A stretch of DNA of 6,747 nt from Actinoplanes liguriensis (GCA_000715855.1 KL571238.1:29540-36286), one strand, 5' to 3'. Shown: positions 1 through 6,513, counted from the first letter of the stretch. Program-made: numbers and translations. Notes: generated from the sequence alone by a model not told the origin.

Positions 1-5
1 AACAC

Positions 6-99
6 GCATTTCGCCCGTCGATGACGAGAGCGCCGAAAACGGCTAGCGCAGCGTGGTCGTTTTCGGCGCTCTCGTCATCGACCGTTCAGGGCGAAATGC
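6..99. repeat. Long imperfect inverted repeat (36-bp arms)
   Basis: Positions 17-41 are the exact reverse complement of 58-82 (25 bp), and 6-16 is the exact reverse complement of 89-99 (11 bp). The two blocks are contiguous on the left but separated by six extra bases (83-88) on the right, giving one 36-bp stem with a single bulge and a 16-nt loop at 42-57. A few wobble and Watson-Crick pairs could extend the stem into the loop. There is no T-tract after either arm, so it is not a textbook intrinsic terminator, although long hairpins without U-tails are proposed to terminate transcription in actinobacteria. It could also be a dispersed palindromic repeat or a small non-autonomous element. Its location just before the methyltransferase fits an intergenic position, but the left neighbour lies outside the window. 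Confidence 0.85.
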
Positions 100-172
100 C
101 GCCGAGCCGCAGGCGAGGCCATGTGAAGAGCCAACGTTGCGTCCATCACACCCGGGCTGCATCCTGGTGGGC

Positions 173-1165
173 GTGCCGGAACGGATTAGCGAAGTCACCG
201 CCCTGCTGGCCGAGGTGCTGGCGCCGCGGGCGCCGCTCACCGTGATCGTCGACGGCGGTGATCCGGGCGCCGCCGCAGACTTCGCCGCCCGGCTCGCCGC
301 GGCGTTCCCGGCCAGTTCCCGGGCGTGGAGCATCGACGCCGTGCTCGGCCTGACCGGCCCGGGCGCGGGCGGGTTCGACTCGGCGCTCAACGTGCTCGAG
401 CCGGCCACCGATCAGGTCCTGGTCTACCTGCGTGGCGGCCCGCGCAACCGGTTCACCAGCGGGGACGGGGAGCGGCGTGCCCAGGTGGTGATCGACCACC
501 GCGACCCGGACTGGCCGGTGATCAGGCACGTGCACCCGTCGCTCGCCGACCCGGATCGGTGGTATCTGTCGGAGAGCCGGGCGTTCTTCGCCGCCCGGGC
601 CGCGAATTGGGACGTCAAATTCGGGGAAGACCTTCCGGCGTACGCGAAAGCGGTCCACGAGGCCGGCGTGCGTCCCGGCGACGTGGTGCTCGACATCGGC
701 TGCGGCACCGGTCGCGCCCTGCCCGCGCTGGCCGGGGCGGCCGGGCCGACCGGCCGGGTGATCGGTCTCGACTTCACCCCGGACATGCTCGCGGAGGCGT
801 GCCGGGCCGGCCGGAACAGTGCGGCGACCCTGGTCGTCGGCGATGCGCGCCGGGTGCCGATCGCGGACGCGACGGTCGACGTGATCTTCGCGGCCGGGCT
901 GGTCAACCACCTGCCGGACCCGGTCGCCGGGCTGGGCGAGCTGGCCCGGGTGACCCGGCCGGGCGGGACTCTCGCGATGTTCCACCCGGTGGGCCGCGCG
1001 GCGCTCGCCACCCGGCACGGGCGGACCCTGCGCCCCGACGAGGCGCTCGCCGAGGCCCGCCTGGCGCCACTGCTGGCCGACGCGGGGTGGGTGCTGACCT
1101 CGTACGAGGATGGGAATGATCGTTTCTTGGCCCTCGCGAAGCGCGTGGAGGCGGGACGGATCTAG
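173..1165 (+). CDS. SAM-dependent methyltransferase with degenerate kinase-like N-terminal domain
   Basis: A 330-residue product from GTG at 173. Residues about 170-270 form a class I (Rossmann-fold, Methyltransf_11/UbiE-like) methyltransferase: motif I DIGCGTG at 174-180, the acidic end of strand 2 in GLD (D200), GDA around D224, and the RVTRPGGTLAMF strand-5 region near 259-270. Residues about 21-120 resemble the uridine-kinase-type P-loop proteins of actinobacteria: VDGGDPGAAADFAARL aligns without gaps to a Walker A segment, but the Lys and Ser/Thr positions are Ala34, Ala35 and Asp36, and VVIDHRDPDWPVIRHV (105-120) resembles the end of that fold. ATP use is therefore unlikely. The substrate is unknown. 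The frame stays open upstream to GTG 53, but codons between 83 and 166 often end in A or T, unlike the rest of the gene, and that stretch includes an inverted-repeat arm. I therefore prefer 173 (167 is also possible); neither has a strong Shine-Dalgarno sequence. The gene is convergent with the HAD gene and shares the stop region with it. The methyltransferase call is firm; the kinase relic is inferred. Confidence 0.85.
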   Translation: MPERISEVTALLAEVLAPRAPLTVIVDGGDPGAAADFAARLAAAFPASSRAWSIDAVLGLTGPGAGGFDSALNVLEPATDQVLVYLRGGPRNRFTSGDGERRAQVVIDHRDPDWPVIRHVHPSLADPDRWYLSESRAFFAARAANWDVKFGEDLPAYAKAVHEAGVRPGDVVLDIGCGTGRALPALAGAAGPTGRVIGLDFTPDMLAEACRAGRNSAATLVVGDARRVPIADATVDVIFAAGLVNHLPDPVAGLGELARVTRPGGTLAMFHPVGRAALATRHGRTLRPDEALAEARLAPLLADAGWVLTSYEDGNDRFLALAKRVEAGRI

Positions 1166-1965
1166 GGGTCGATCAGGCCGAGCTCGGTGAGATGGCGGGC
1201 GAAGTCGCCGAACGGGATGTGCGCGGTGGCTGCCGCCCGCACCGCCGGATGTGCCGAGCCGACCGCGACCGCGTGCCCGACCAGGGCGAACATGCTCAGA
1301 TCGTTCGGCATGTCACCGAACGCGACGGCCTGCGCGGGTGGCACGCCGAGCCAGTCCAGCGCGCGCGACACCCCGGCCGCCTTGTCCACCCCGAGCGGCC
1401 CTGCCTCGATCAGGTGGGGCGCCGAGTAGGTCAGCGTGGCCCGCTCGGCGAAGCCGGCCTCGGTGAGCGCGGCGATCAGCTCGTCCGAGGTGAGCGTGCC
1501 GTGCCGGATCGCGACGCCGTAGGCGGGCTGGTCCGCGATGCGCCCGATCGGGATCTCCCGCCATGGCTCGGGCGGCGGCCGGCGGCGCAGCGCGAGATAT
1601 TCCGGGGTGATGTCCCAGGAGGCGACCCCGAACACGGCCAGCCCGGCGCCGGGCCGGGCGCGGACGAACGCGGCGAGGTCACGCAGCGTGCCCGCGTCGA
1701 GGGTGCGCTGCCAGAGCGTCCGGTTCTCCGAGGGGGACCAGCCGAGTGCGCCGTTGTGGCAGACCGCGACCGCCAGGTGGCCGACGAGCGCGCTGAGCCG
1801 CTGCACCCCGTTGCGCGTCCTGGCCGTGGCGGCGAGCAGCGGCACCCCGCGAAAGCGCAGCTGGGCGGCGGCATTCAGCGTGGCCGGGCCGATCGTGTCG
1901 TCGGGGCCCACCACCGTGCCGTCCAGATCCGTGACCACCGCGCGCCACTGCGTCATGACCGGCAT
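1162..1965 (-). CDS. Cof-type HAD-IIB family phosphatase
   Basis: A 267-residue cytoplasmic hydrolase of the haloacid dehalogenase superfamily, subclass IIB (Cof/YidA-like), normal in length. All catalytic motifs are visible: motif I DLDGT with nucleophile D13 and acid/base D15; motif II in AATART (T47); the CHNGA segment at 69-73 typical of Cof proteins; motif III lysine K195 in GVDKAAGV; and motif IV GDMPND with D218, N221 and D222 for Mg2+ binding. The cap domain lies between about residues 85 and 185. Members dephosphorylate sugar phosphates, pyridoxal phosphate, FMN or similar small metabolites; the substrate cannot be read from sequence. The start could be ATG 1965 or ATG 1956 three codons later, and neither has a clear Shine-Dalgarno sequence. 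It is transcribed divergently from the NAD kinase cluster across 124 bp. Its TAG stop overlaps the methyltransferase stop, so no separate terminator fits between the two genes. Confidence 0.92.
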   Translation of the reverse strand: MPVMTQWRAVVTDLDGTVVGPDDTIGPATLNAAAQLRFRGVPLLAATARTRNGVQRLSALVGHLAVAVCHNGALGWSPSENRTLWQRTLDAGTLRDLAAFVRARPGAGLAVFGVASWDITPEYLALRRRPPPEPWREIPIGRIADQPAYGVAIRHGTLTSDELIAALTEAGFAERATLTYSAPHLIEAGPLGVDKAAGVSRALDWLGVPPAQAVAFGDMPNDLSMFALVGHAVAVGSAHPAVRAAATAHIPFGDFARHLTELGLIDP

Positions 1966-2076
1966 TCAACATCATGCGTACGACGTTGCGCCGCCCCCAC
2001 AAATTTTCAAGTGCTCCCTGCCACGCTGGTGAAGGTCGCCGATCGTGGGCGGGACATGCAAGGCTGACACGGAACG

Positions 2077-2084
2077 AAGGGGGA
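2077..2084 (+). promoter_or_regulatory. Ribosome binding site for the NAD kinase gene
   Basis: The purine run AAGGGGGA lies 5 bases before ATG 2090. It selects this start over the in-frame GTG at 2045 and the ATG at 2096. I see no convincing -35/-10 pair in the 1966-2089 gap; its only AT-rich patch is around 1999-2010. Confidence 0.75.
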
Positions 2085-2089
2085 CGCGG

Positions 2090-3244
2090 ATGGGCATGAT
2101 CAAAGTTGTCGGCCTGGTGCTGCACCCGCGCCGCGACTGCGGATCGGCGGTCGACACCATCGTCAGCTGGGCGGCGGCGCGTGGCGTGACCGTGCTCGGC
2201 CTGCCCGACGAGATCAACCGGATCGACTGCAGCGCCGTCGCGGTCTCCGCCGAGGAGATGGTCGAGCGGGCCGGCCTGCTGGTCAGCCTCGGTGGCGACG
2301 GCACCATGCTGCGCAGCATGCGACTGGTCGAGGGCCGCAAGACACCGGTCCTCGGGGTGAACGTGGGGCGCCTGGGCTTCCTCGCCGAGGTCGACCTGCC
2401 CGACCTGCAGGACGCGCTGTCGGCGATCGACGACCACTCGTACCGGATCGAGTCGCGCACCGCCGTGCGCACCACGTTGCCGGACGGGCGTCCGGTGACC
2501 GCCTTCAACGACATCGCCCTGGTCCGGGTGCCGGGCCACGGGCTGGCCGCGGTCGGGATCCGGGTCGAGGGCAAGCGGTTCGTCAACTACGCGGCCGACG
2601 CGGTGCTGGTGTCGACGCCGACCGGTTCCACGGCGTACAGCTTCTCGGCCGGCGGCCCGATCGTCTCGCCGAACGTGGAGGCGTTGATCGTCAGCGCCGC
2701 CGCCGCGCACTCGTCGTTCAACCGCTCGCTGGTCCTGGACACTTCCGAGCACCTCTGCCTGGACGTGCTGCCCACCAGTGGCCGCCTGGCGATCGAGGTG
2801 GACGGGATCATCGAGGGCTACGCCGAGGCCGGCGACTCGATCGAGATCACGCCGATCCCGGCCGCCGCCCAGGTGATCCGTTTCGGTCGCACGTCGTTCT
2901 ACGAGCGGGCGCGGCGCAAGCTGCGGGTCGAGGGCAGCGCCCAGGCCGGTGACTTCGACGCCGCCGACGCGACGGTGGTGGACAGCTTCGAGCAGCAGCG
3001 CTACGAGGTGCTGGTCGGCGGCGAGGTCGCCGGCATGCTGCACTACCGCCGCCGGCCCGATCGGGTCGAGTTGCTGCACACCGAGGTCGACCAAGCCTTC
3101 TCCGGGCGCGGGCTGGCCGGCCGGCTGGCCGCCGCCGCGCTCGCCGACGCCCGCTCGCGGGCCGTCCCCATCACCGCCACCTGCCCGTTCGTGGCCGGTT
3201 ATCTGGAACGTCACCCCGAGCTGAACGATGTGGAGCTGAGGTAA
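2090..3244 (+). CDS. nadK: NAD kinase fused to a C-terminal GNAT-like domain
   Basis: A 384-residue protein. Residues about 1-285 are an ATP-NAD kinase, which phosphorylates NAD to NADP in the cytoplasm: GGDGTMLR at 68-75, GVNVGRLGFLAEVD at 89-102, FND at 139-141 (most bacterial enzymes have NE here), and the NAD-binding TPTGSTAYSFSAGGPI at 176-191. The kinase ends normally at ARRKLRVEGSA, about where free-standing bacterial NAD kinases (roughly 290-310 residues) stop. After a short acidic linker, residues about 297-384 match the small GNAT type of COG2388 (Acetyltransf_CG): RYEVLVGGEVAGMLHYR, HTEVDQAFSGRGLAGRL with the acetyl-CoA loop, and TCPFVAGYLERHPE. The reading frame is continuous and the G/C-ending codons persist across the junction, so a fusion is more likely than an assembly error. 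It is the first gene of a cluster: the next start lies 4 bp after its stop. It is probably a paralogue dedicated to this redox cluster, but the window cannot show whether another nadK exists. Confidence 0.93.
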   Translation: MGMIKVVGLVLHPRRDCGSAVDTIVSWAAARGVTVLGLPDEINRIDCSAVAVSAEEMVERAGLLVSLGGDGTMLRSMRLVEGRKTPVLGVNVGRLGFLAEVDLPDLQDALSAIDDHSYRIESRTAVRTTLPDGRPVTAFNDIALVRVPGHGLAAVGIRVEGKRFVNYAADAVLVSTPTGSTAYSFSAGGPIVSPNVEALIVSAAAAHSSFNRSLVLDTSEHLCLDVLPTSGRLAIEVDGIIEGYAEAGDSIEITPIPAAAQVIRFGRTSFYERARRKLRVEGSAQAGDFDAADATVVDSFEQQRYEVLVGGEVAGMLHYRRRPDRVELLHTEVDQAFSGRGLAGRLAAAALADARSRAVPITATCPFVAGYLERHPELNDVELR

Positions 3245-3248
3245 CGAC

Positions 3249-4907
3249 ATGGGCCAAGCCGCCATCCTCACCGTCGACGACGACCCGTCGGTCTCCCGCG
3301 CCATCGCCCGGGACCTGCGCCGCCGCTACGGCGACAAGTACCGGGTGATCCGGGCCGGTGGCGCGAGCGAGGCGCTCGAGGTGCTCAAGGAGCTGAAGCT
3401 GCGCGGCGGCCGGGTCGCCGTGATGCTCGCCGACTACCGGATGCCGCAGATGAACGGCATCGAGTTCCTGGAGCAGGCGATGGACCTGTTCCCGCACGCC
3501 CGCCGGGCGCTCCTGACGGCCTATGCGGACACCGACGCCGCGATCCAGGCGATCAACGTGGTCGACGTCGACCACTACCTGCTCAAGCCGTGGGACCCGC
3601 CGGAGGAGAAGCTCTACCCGGTGCTGGACGCGCTGCTCGACGCCTGGCAGGCCACCGGCGATCAGGAGCTGCCCGACATCCGGCTGGTCGGCCACCGCTG
3701 GAGCGAGCCGTCCTTCCAGATCCGTGACTTCCTGGCGCGCAACCTGGTTCCGTACAAGTATTTCGGCGCCGACGAGCCGGAGGGCCGCCGCCTGATGGAG
3801 GCCGCGGACGCCGGGCCGGAGTCGATCCCGCTGGTGGTGACCGCGGACGGGCGCGCGATGCCCCGCCCGAGCGTGCAGGAGGTCGCCGAGGCGGCCGGCC
3901 TGTCGACGAACCCGGGCCGCGACTTCTACGACCTGATCATCGTGGGCGGCGGGCCGGCCGGGCTGGGCGCGGCGGTCTACGGCGGTTCGGAGGGGCTGAA
4001 GACGCTGCTCATCGAGCGTCAGGCGGTCGGTGGCCAGGCCGGCCAGAGCTCCAGGATCGAGAACTATCTGGGCTTCCCGGACGGAATCTCCGGCGCCCAG
4101 CTCACCGACCGGGCGCGGCGGCAGGCGGACAAGTTCGCCGCCGAGACGCTCAACACCCGCGAGGTGGTCGGGCTGCGGGCGGACGGCTCGGCGCGGACGC
4201 TGACGTTCGCCGACGGTGGCGAGATCTCCGCGCACGCGATCCTGCTCGCCACCGGCGTCTCCTACCGGCCGCTGCTGGCCGAGGGCGTCGCCGACCTGAC
4301 CGGCTCGGGCGTCTTCTACGGCTCGGCCTCGACCGAGGGGCCGGCCTGCTCCGGCAGCGACGTCTACATCGTCGGCGGGGCGAACTCGGCCGGCCAGGCG
4401 GCGCTCTTCTTCGCGAAGTATGCACGGCGCGTCACCCTGCTGGTGCGTGGCGACTCGCTGGAGTCGTCCATGTCGTACTACCTGATCCAGCAGCTCGCCC
4501 AGGTGGCGAACATCGAGGTCCGGACGCGGTGCTCGGTGATCGGCGCGCACGGCGACGGGCACCTGCAGGCGATCACCATCTGTGACAGCAAGGACGGCAC
4601 GAAGGCCAAGGTCGAGTGCGGTTACCTCTTCGTCTTCATCGGGGCGGAGCCGCGGACCGACTGGCTGGGTGACGCCGTCGTGCGGGACGGGAAGGGCTTC
4701 GTCCGTACGGGATCGGATCTTCTCGCGAATGGTGACCGTCCACGGGGATGGGATCGGGACCGCGATCCGTTCTACCTGGAGAGCAGTGTTCCCGGCATCT
4801 TCGCCGCCGGCGACGTCCGGGCCAACTCGATCAAACGGGTGGCCTCGGCGGTCGGCGAGGGCGCGATGGCCGTCGCGCTGGTCCACCGTTACCTGGAGGC
4901 GCAGTAA
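3249..4907 (+). CDS. Response-regulator receiver fused to thioredoxin-reductase-like flavoprotein
   Basis: A 552-residue three-part protein. Residues 1-135 are a CheY-like receiver with acidic pocket D10/D11, phospho-acceptor D62 (LADYRMP), T90 and K113 (LKPW), so phosphorylation should work. Residues about 143-215 look like a glutaredoxin/thioredoxin-fold domain (RLVGHRW through PLVVTADGR) in which WSEPSF replaces a CxxC. Residues about 225-552 are a low-molecular-weight thioredoxin-reductase-type oxidoreductase: FAD-binding IVGGGPAGLG (231-240), GGQAGQSSRIENYLGFP, NADPH-domain IVGGANSAGQAA (374-385), and the FAD-contacting GIFAAGDVR (516-524). Counting back from the GGxNSA turn, the E. coli CATC positions are occupied by SAST (359-362). 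The whole protein has only four cysteines (367, 428, 445, 457), none in CxxC. NAD(P)H-dependent flavin chemistry is expected, but the acceptor is unknown. TGAGG seven bases before ATG 3249 is a good Shine-Dalgarno sequence inside the nadK end. The likely phospho-donor is the kinase encoded immediately downstream. Confidence 0.92.
   Translation: MGQAAILTVDDDPSVSRAIARDLRRRYGDKYRVIRAGGASEALEVLKELKLRGGRVAVMLADYRMPQMNGIEFLEQAMDLFPHARRALLTAYADTDAAIQAINVVDVDHYLLKPWDPPEEKLYPVLDALLDAWQATGDQELPDIRLVGHRWSEPSFQIRDFLARNLVPYKYFGADEPEGRRLMEAADAGPESIPLVVTADGRAMPRPSVQEVAEAAGLSTNPGRDFYDLIIVGGGPAGLGAAVYGGSEGLKTLLIERQAVGGQAGQSSRIENYLGFPDGISGAQLTDRARRQADKFAAETLNTREVVGLRADGSARTLTFADGGEISAHAILLATGVSYRPLLAEGVADLTGSGVFYGSASTEGPACSGSDVYIVGGANSAGQAALFFAKYARRVTLLVRGDSLESSMSYYLIQQLAQVANIEVRTRCSVIGAHGDGHLQAITICDSKDGTKAKVECGYLFVFIGAEPRTDWLGDAVVRDGKGFVRTGSDLLANGDRPRGWDRDRDPFYLESSVPGIFAAGDVRANSIKRVASAVGEGAMAVALVHRYLEAQ
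4895..4899 (+). promoter_or_regulatory. Ribosome binding site for the histidine kinase gene
   Basis: GGAGG lies 10 bases before ATG 4910 and within the last codons of the flavoprotein gene. It fixes the kinase start although the same frame stays open upstream to 4748, and it suggests translational coupling. Confidence 0.8.
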
Positions 4908-4909
4908 CC

Positions 4910-6379
4910 ATGACCGCTGAGACCGAAGAGATCCGGCTCCAACCCTGTGAGCCCGGCCGGCTCACCTCCGACGATCTGAAGACGCTGTTCCTGTTCGAGA
5001 AGCTGACGGACGAGCAGCGCGCCTGGATCGCGGATCACGGCTGCACCATGCAGGTCGCCGGCGGCGGTCTGGTGCTTCGCGAGGGCGACCCGGCCACCCA
5101 GTTCTTCGTGCTGCTCAGCGGCACGGTCGCGCTGACCCGGCGGGTCGGGCAGGACGACGTGCAGACCAGCCGCACCGAGCAGCGCGGCGTGTACATGGGC
5201 GCCACCACCGCCTACCTGCGCGACGACGGCGTGCCGCAGAAGTACATGGCGTCCATGCGGGCGCTCTCCGACGCCGAGTTCTTCGTGCTCTCCGCCGAGG
5301 ATTTCGGCTGGATGATGCGCGAGTGGTTCCCGATGGCGATCCACCTGCTGGAGGGTCTGACGCTGGGGATGCGCAGCTCGCAGGCGGCGATCGGCGAGCG
5401 GCAGCGTCTCCAGGCGCTCGGCGCGCTGTCGGCCGGTCTGATGCACGAGCTGAACAACCCGGCCGCGGCCGCCGCCCGGGCCACCGGCGCGCTGCGCGAG
5501 CGGGTCGCCGCGATGCGGATGAAGCTCGGCAAGCTCGCCAAGGGCAAGGTCGCGCCGGACCGTCTGACCGCCCTCCTGGAGTTGCAGGAGGAGGTCATCG
5601 AGCGGGCCGCGAAGGCGCCGGTGCGCACCGCGATGCAGGTCGCCGACCTGGAGGACGAGCTCGGCGACTGGATGGAGGAGCGCGGCGTCACCAACGCGTG
5701 GGACGTCGCCCCGGTTTTCGCCCAGGGTGGCATCGACACCGAGTGCCTCACCGAGGTGCAGTCCCGCCTCGACTCGCCCGAGCTGCTCGACCAGGCGATT
5801 CACTGGATCGGGTACGCGTTGGAGACCGAGCAGTTGATGAGCGACATCGAGGACGCGACAGGCCGCGTGTCCTCGCTGGTCAACGCCGCCAAGCAGTACT
5901 CGCACGTGGACCGTTCGGCGCACCAGTGGATCGACGTGCACACCGGGCTGGACAGCACGCTCGTGATGCTCGCCCACAAGATCGGTGACGGGGTCCGGGT
6001 CGTGAAGGACTACGACCGGACGCTGCCGCAGATCCCGGTCCACCCGGCCGAGCTGAACCAGGTGTGGACGAACCTGATCGACAACGCTGTGCAGGCGATG
6101 TCCGGGGCGGGGACGCTGACCGTCCGGACGTACCGGGAGGACGATCGCGTCGTCGTCTCGGTCGGGGACACCGGTCCCGGCGTGCCCGACGAGATCAAGA
6201 AGCGGGTGTTCGAGCCGTTCTTCACCACGAAAGCGGTGGGCGAGGGGACCGGGCTGGGGCTGGACATCTCGTACCGCATTGTGGTCAACGGCCATGGGGG
6301 CGACATCTCGCTGCAGTCCGCGCCCGGCGACACCCGGTTCCTGGTCCGGCTGCCGTTGAGCGAGCCCGCCTCGGCGTGA
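4910..6379 (+). CDS. Soluble histidine kinase with N-terminal cyclic-nucleotide-binding-like domain
   Basis: A 489-residue protein with no transmembrane segment. Residues about 22-140 form a cNMP-binding-type beta-barrel (VLREGDPATQFFVLLSGTVAL at 55-75), but the phosphate-binding cassette is not canonical: no FGE or RA signature is seen at 92-118, so the ligand may not be cAMP. A helical connector leads to the H-box ALSAGLMHELNNPAAA with H179, of the HExxNP type. The ATPase domain has the N-box NLIDNAVQAM (N388, N392), G1 box DTGPG (420-424), F-box FEPFFTT and G2 box GTGLGLDIS. The spacing from H179 to the N-box is about 209 residues, roughly 80-100 more than in a compact kinase, because an extra helical segment (about 200-305) sits between the dimerisation helices. 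It begins 2 bp after the flavoprotein stop and is the obvious partner of that protein's receiver. No DNA-binding regulator is present in the window, so the phosphorelay output may be enzymatic. Confidence 0.92.
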   Translation: MTAETEEIRLQPCEPGRLTSDDLKTLFLFEKLTDEQRAWIADHGCTMQVAGGGLVLREGDPATQFFVLLSGTVALTRRVGQDDVQTSRTEQRGVYMGATTAYLRDDGVPQKYMASMRALSDAEFFVLSAEDFGWMMREWFPMAIHLLEGLTLGMRSSQAAIGERQRLQALGALSAGLMHELNNPAAAAARATGALRERVAAMRMKLGKLAKGKVAPDRLTALLELQEEVIERAAKAPVRTAMQVADLEDELGDWMEERGVTNAWDVAPVFAQGGIDTECLTEVQSRLDSPELLDQAIHWIGYALETEQLMSDIEDATGRVSSLVNAAKQYSHVDRSAHQWIDVHTGLDSTLVMLAHKIGDGVRVVKDYDRTLPQIPVHPAELNQVWTNLIDNAVQAMSGAGTLTVRTYREDDRVVVSVGDTGPGVPDEIKKRVFEPFFTTKAVGEGTGLGLDISYRIVVNGHGGDISLQSAPGDTRFLVRLPLSEPASA

Positions 6380-6505
6380 ATTCGAGGCATGGAACAGAGG
6401 CGTGAAACAAAGGCGCGGATTCGAGGCGCGGATCCGAGGCGCGGATTCGAGGCGCGGAACCGGGCCGTGAATCGAGGCGTGGAACCGAGGCGCAGAGCTG
6501 AGCGG
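6380..6505 (+). repeat. Degenerate 13-bp direct tandem repeat, about 9.7 copies
   Basis: The consensus unit is ATTCGAGGCGCGG. Successive units start at 6380, 6393, 6406, 6419, 6432, 6445, 6458, 6471 (12 bp, one base lost), 6483 and 6496 (partial). Units 6419 and 6445 are identical, and 6432 differs from them at one base; the outer units are more degenerate, usually beginning AAC and sometimes ending in TGA. The period is not a multiple of three, so it is not a coding repeat. It begins directly after the kinase stop codon. Its role is unknown: a slipped-strand minisatellite, a protein-binding array or a transcript 3' end are all possible. Confidence 0.9.
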
Positions 6506-6513
6506 TAAATCGG

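Noticed and set aside
53..172. Longer methyltransferase starting at GTG 53 (370 residues)
   Set aside because: The first 40 codons overlap an arm of the inverted repeat and have many A/T third positions (83-166), unlike the rest of the gene, and the translation shows no domain-like pattern before GVPERISEV.
1999..2010. AT-rich patch as a divergent promoter for the HAD gene and nadK
   Set aside because: No -35/-10 pair with 16-19 bp spacing was found on either strand; TTGAAA on the minus strand lacks a partner at the right distance.
1679..3304. Long minus-strand open frame opposite nadK, with similar ones opposite the flavoprotein (3171-4886) and kinase (4889-6661)
   Set aside because: They are antisense shadows typical of high-GC coding DNA: low-complexity Arg/Gly/His-rich products with no recognisable domains, lying opposite genes with clear motifs.
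4748..4909. Upstream extension of the histidine kinase frame
   Set aside because: It overlaps the conserved FAD-binding end of the flavoprotein and gives an Arg/Gly-rich peptide; GGAGG and ATG 4910 provide a good start.
6380..6505. CRISPR array
   Set aside because: Units are contiguous 13-mers without unique spacers, and no cas genes are present.
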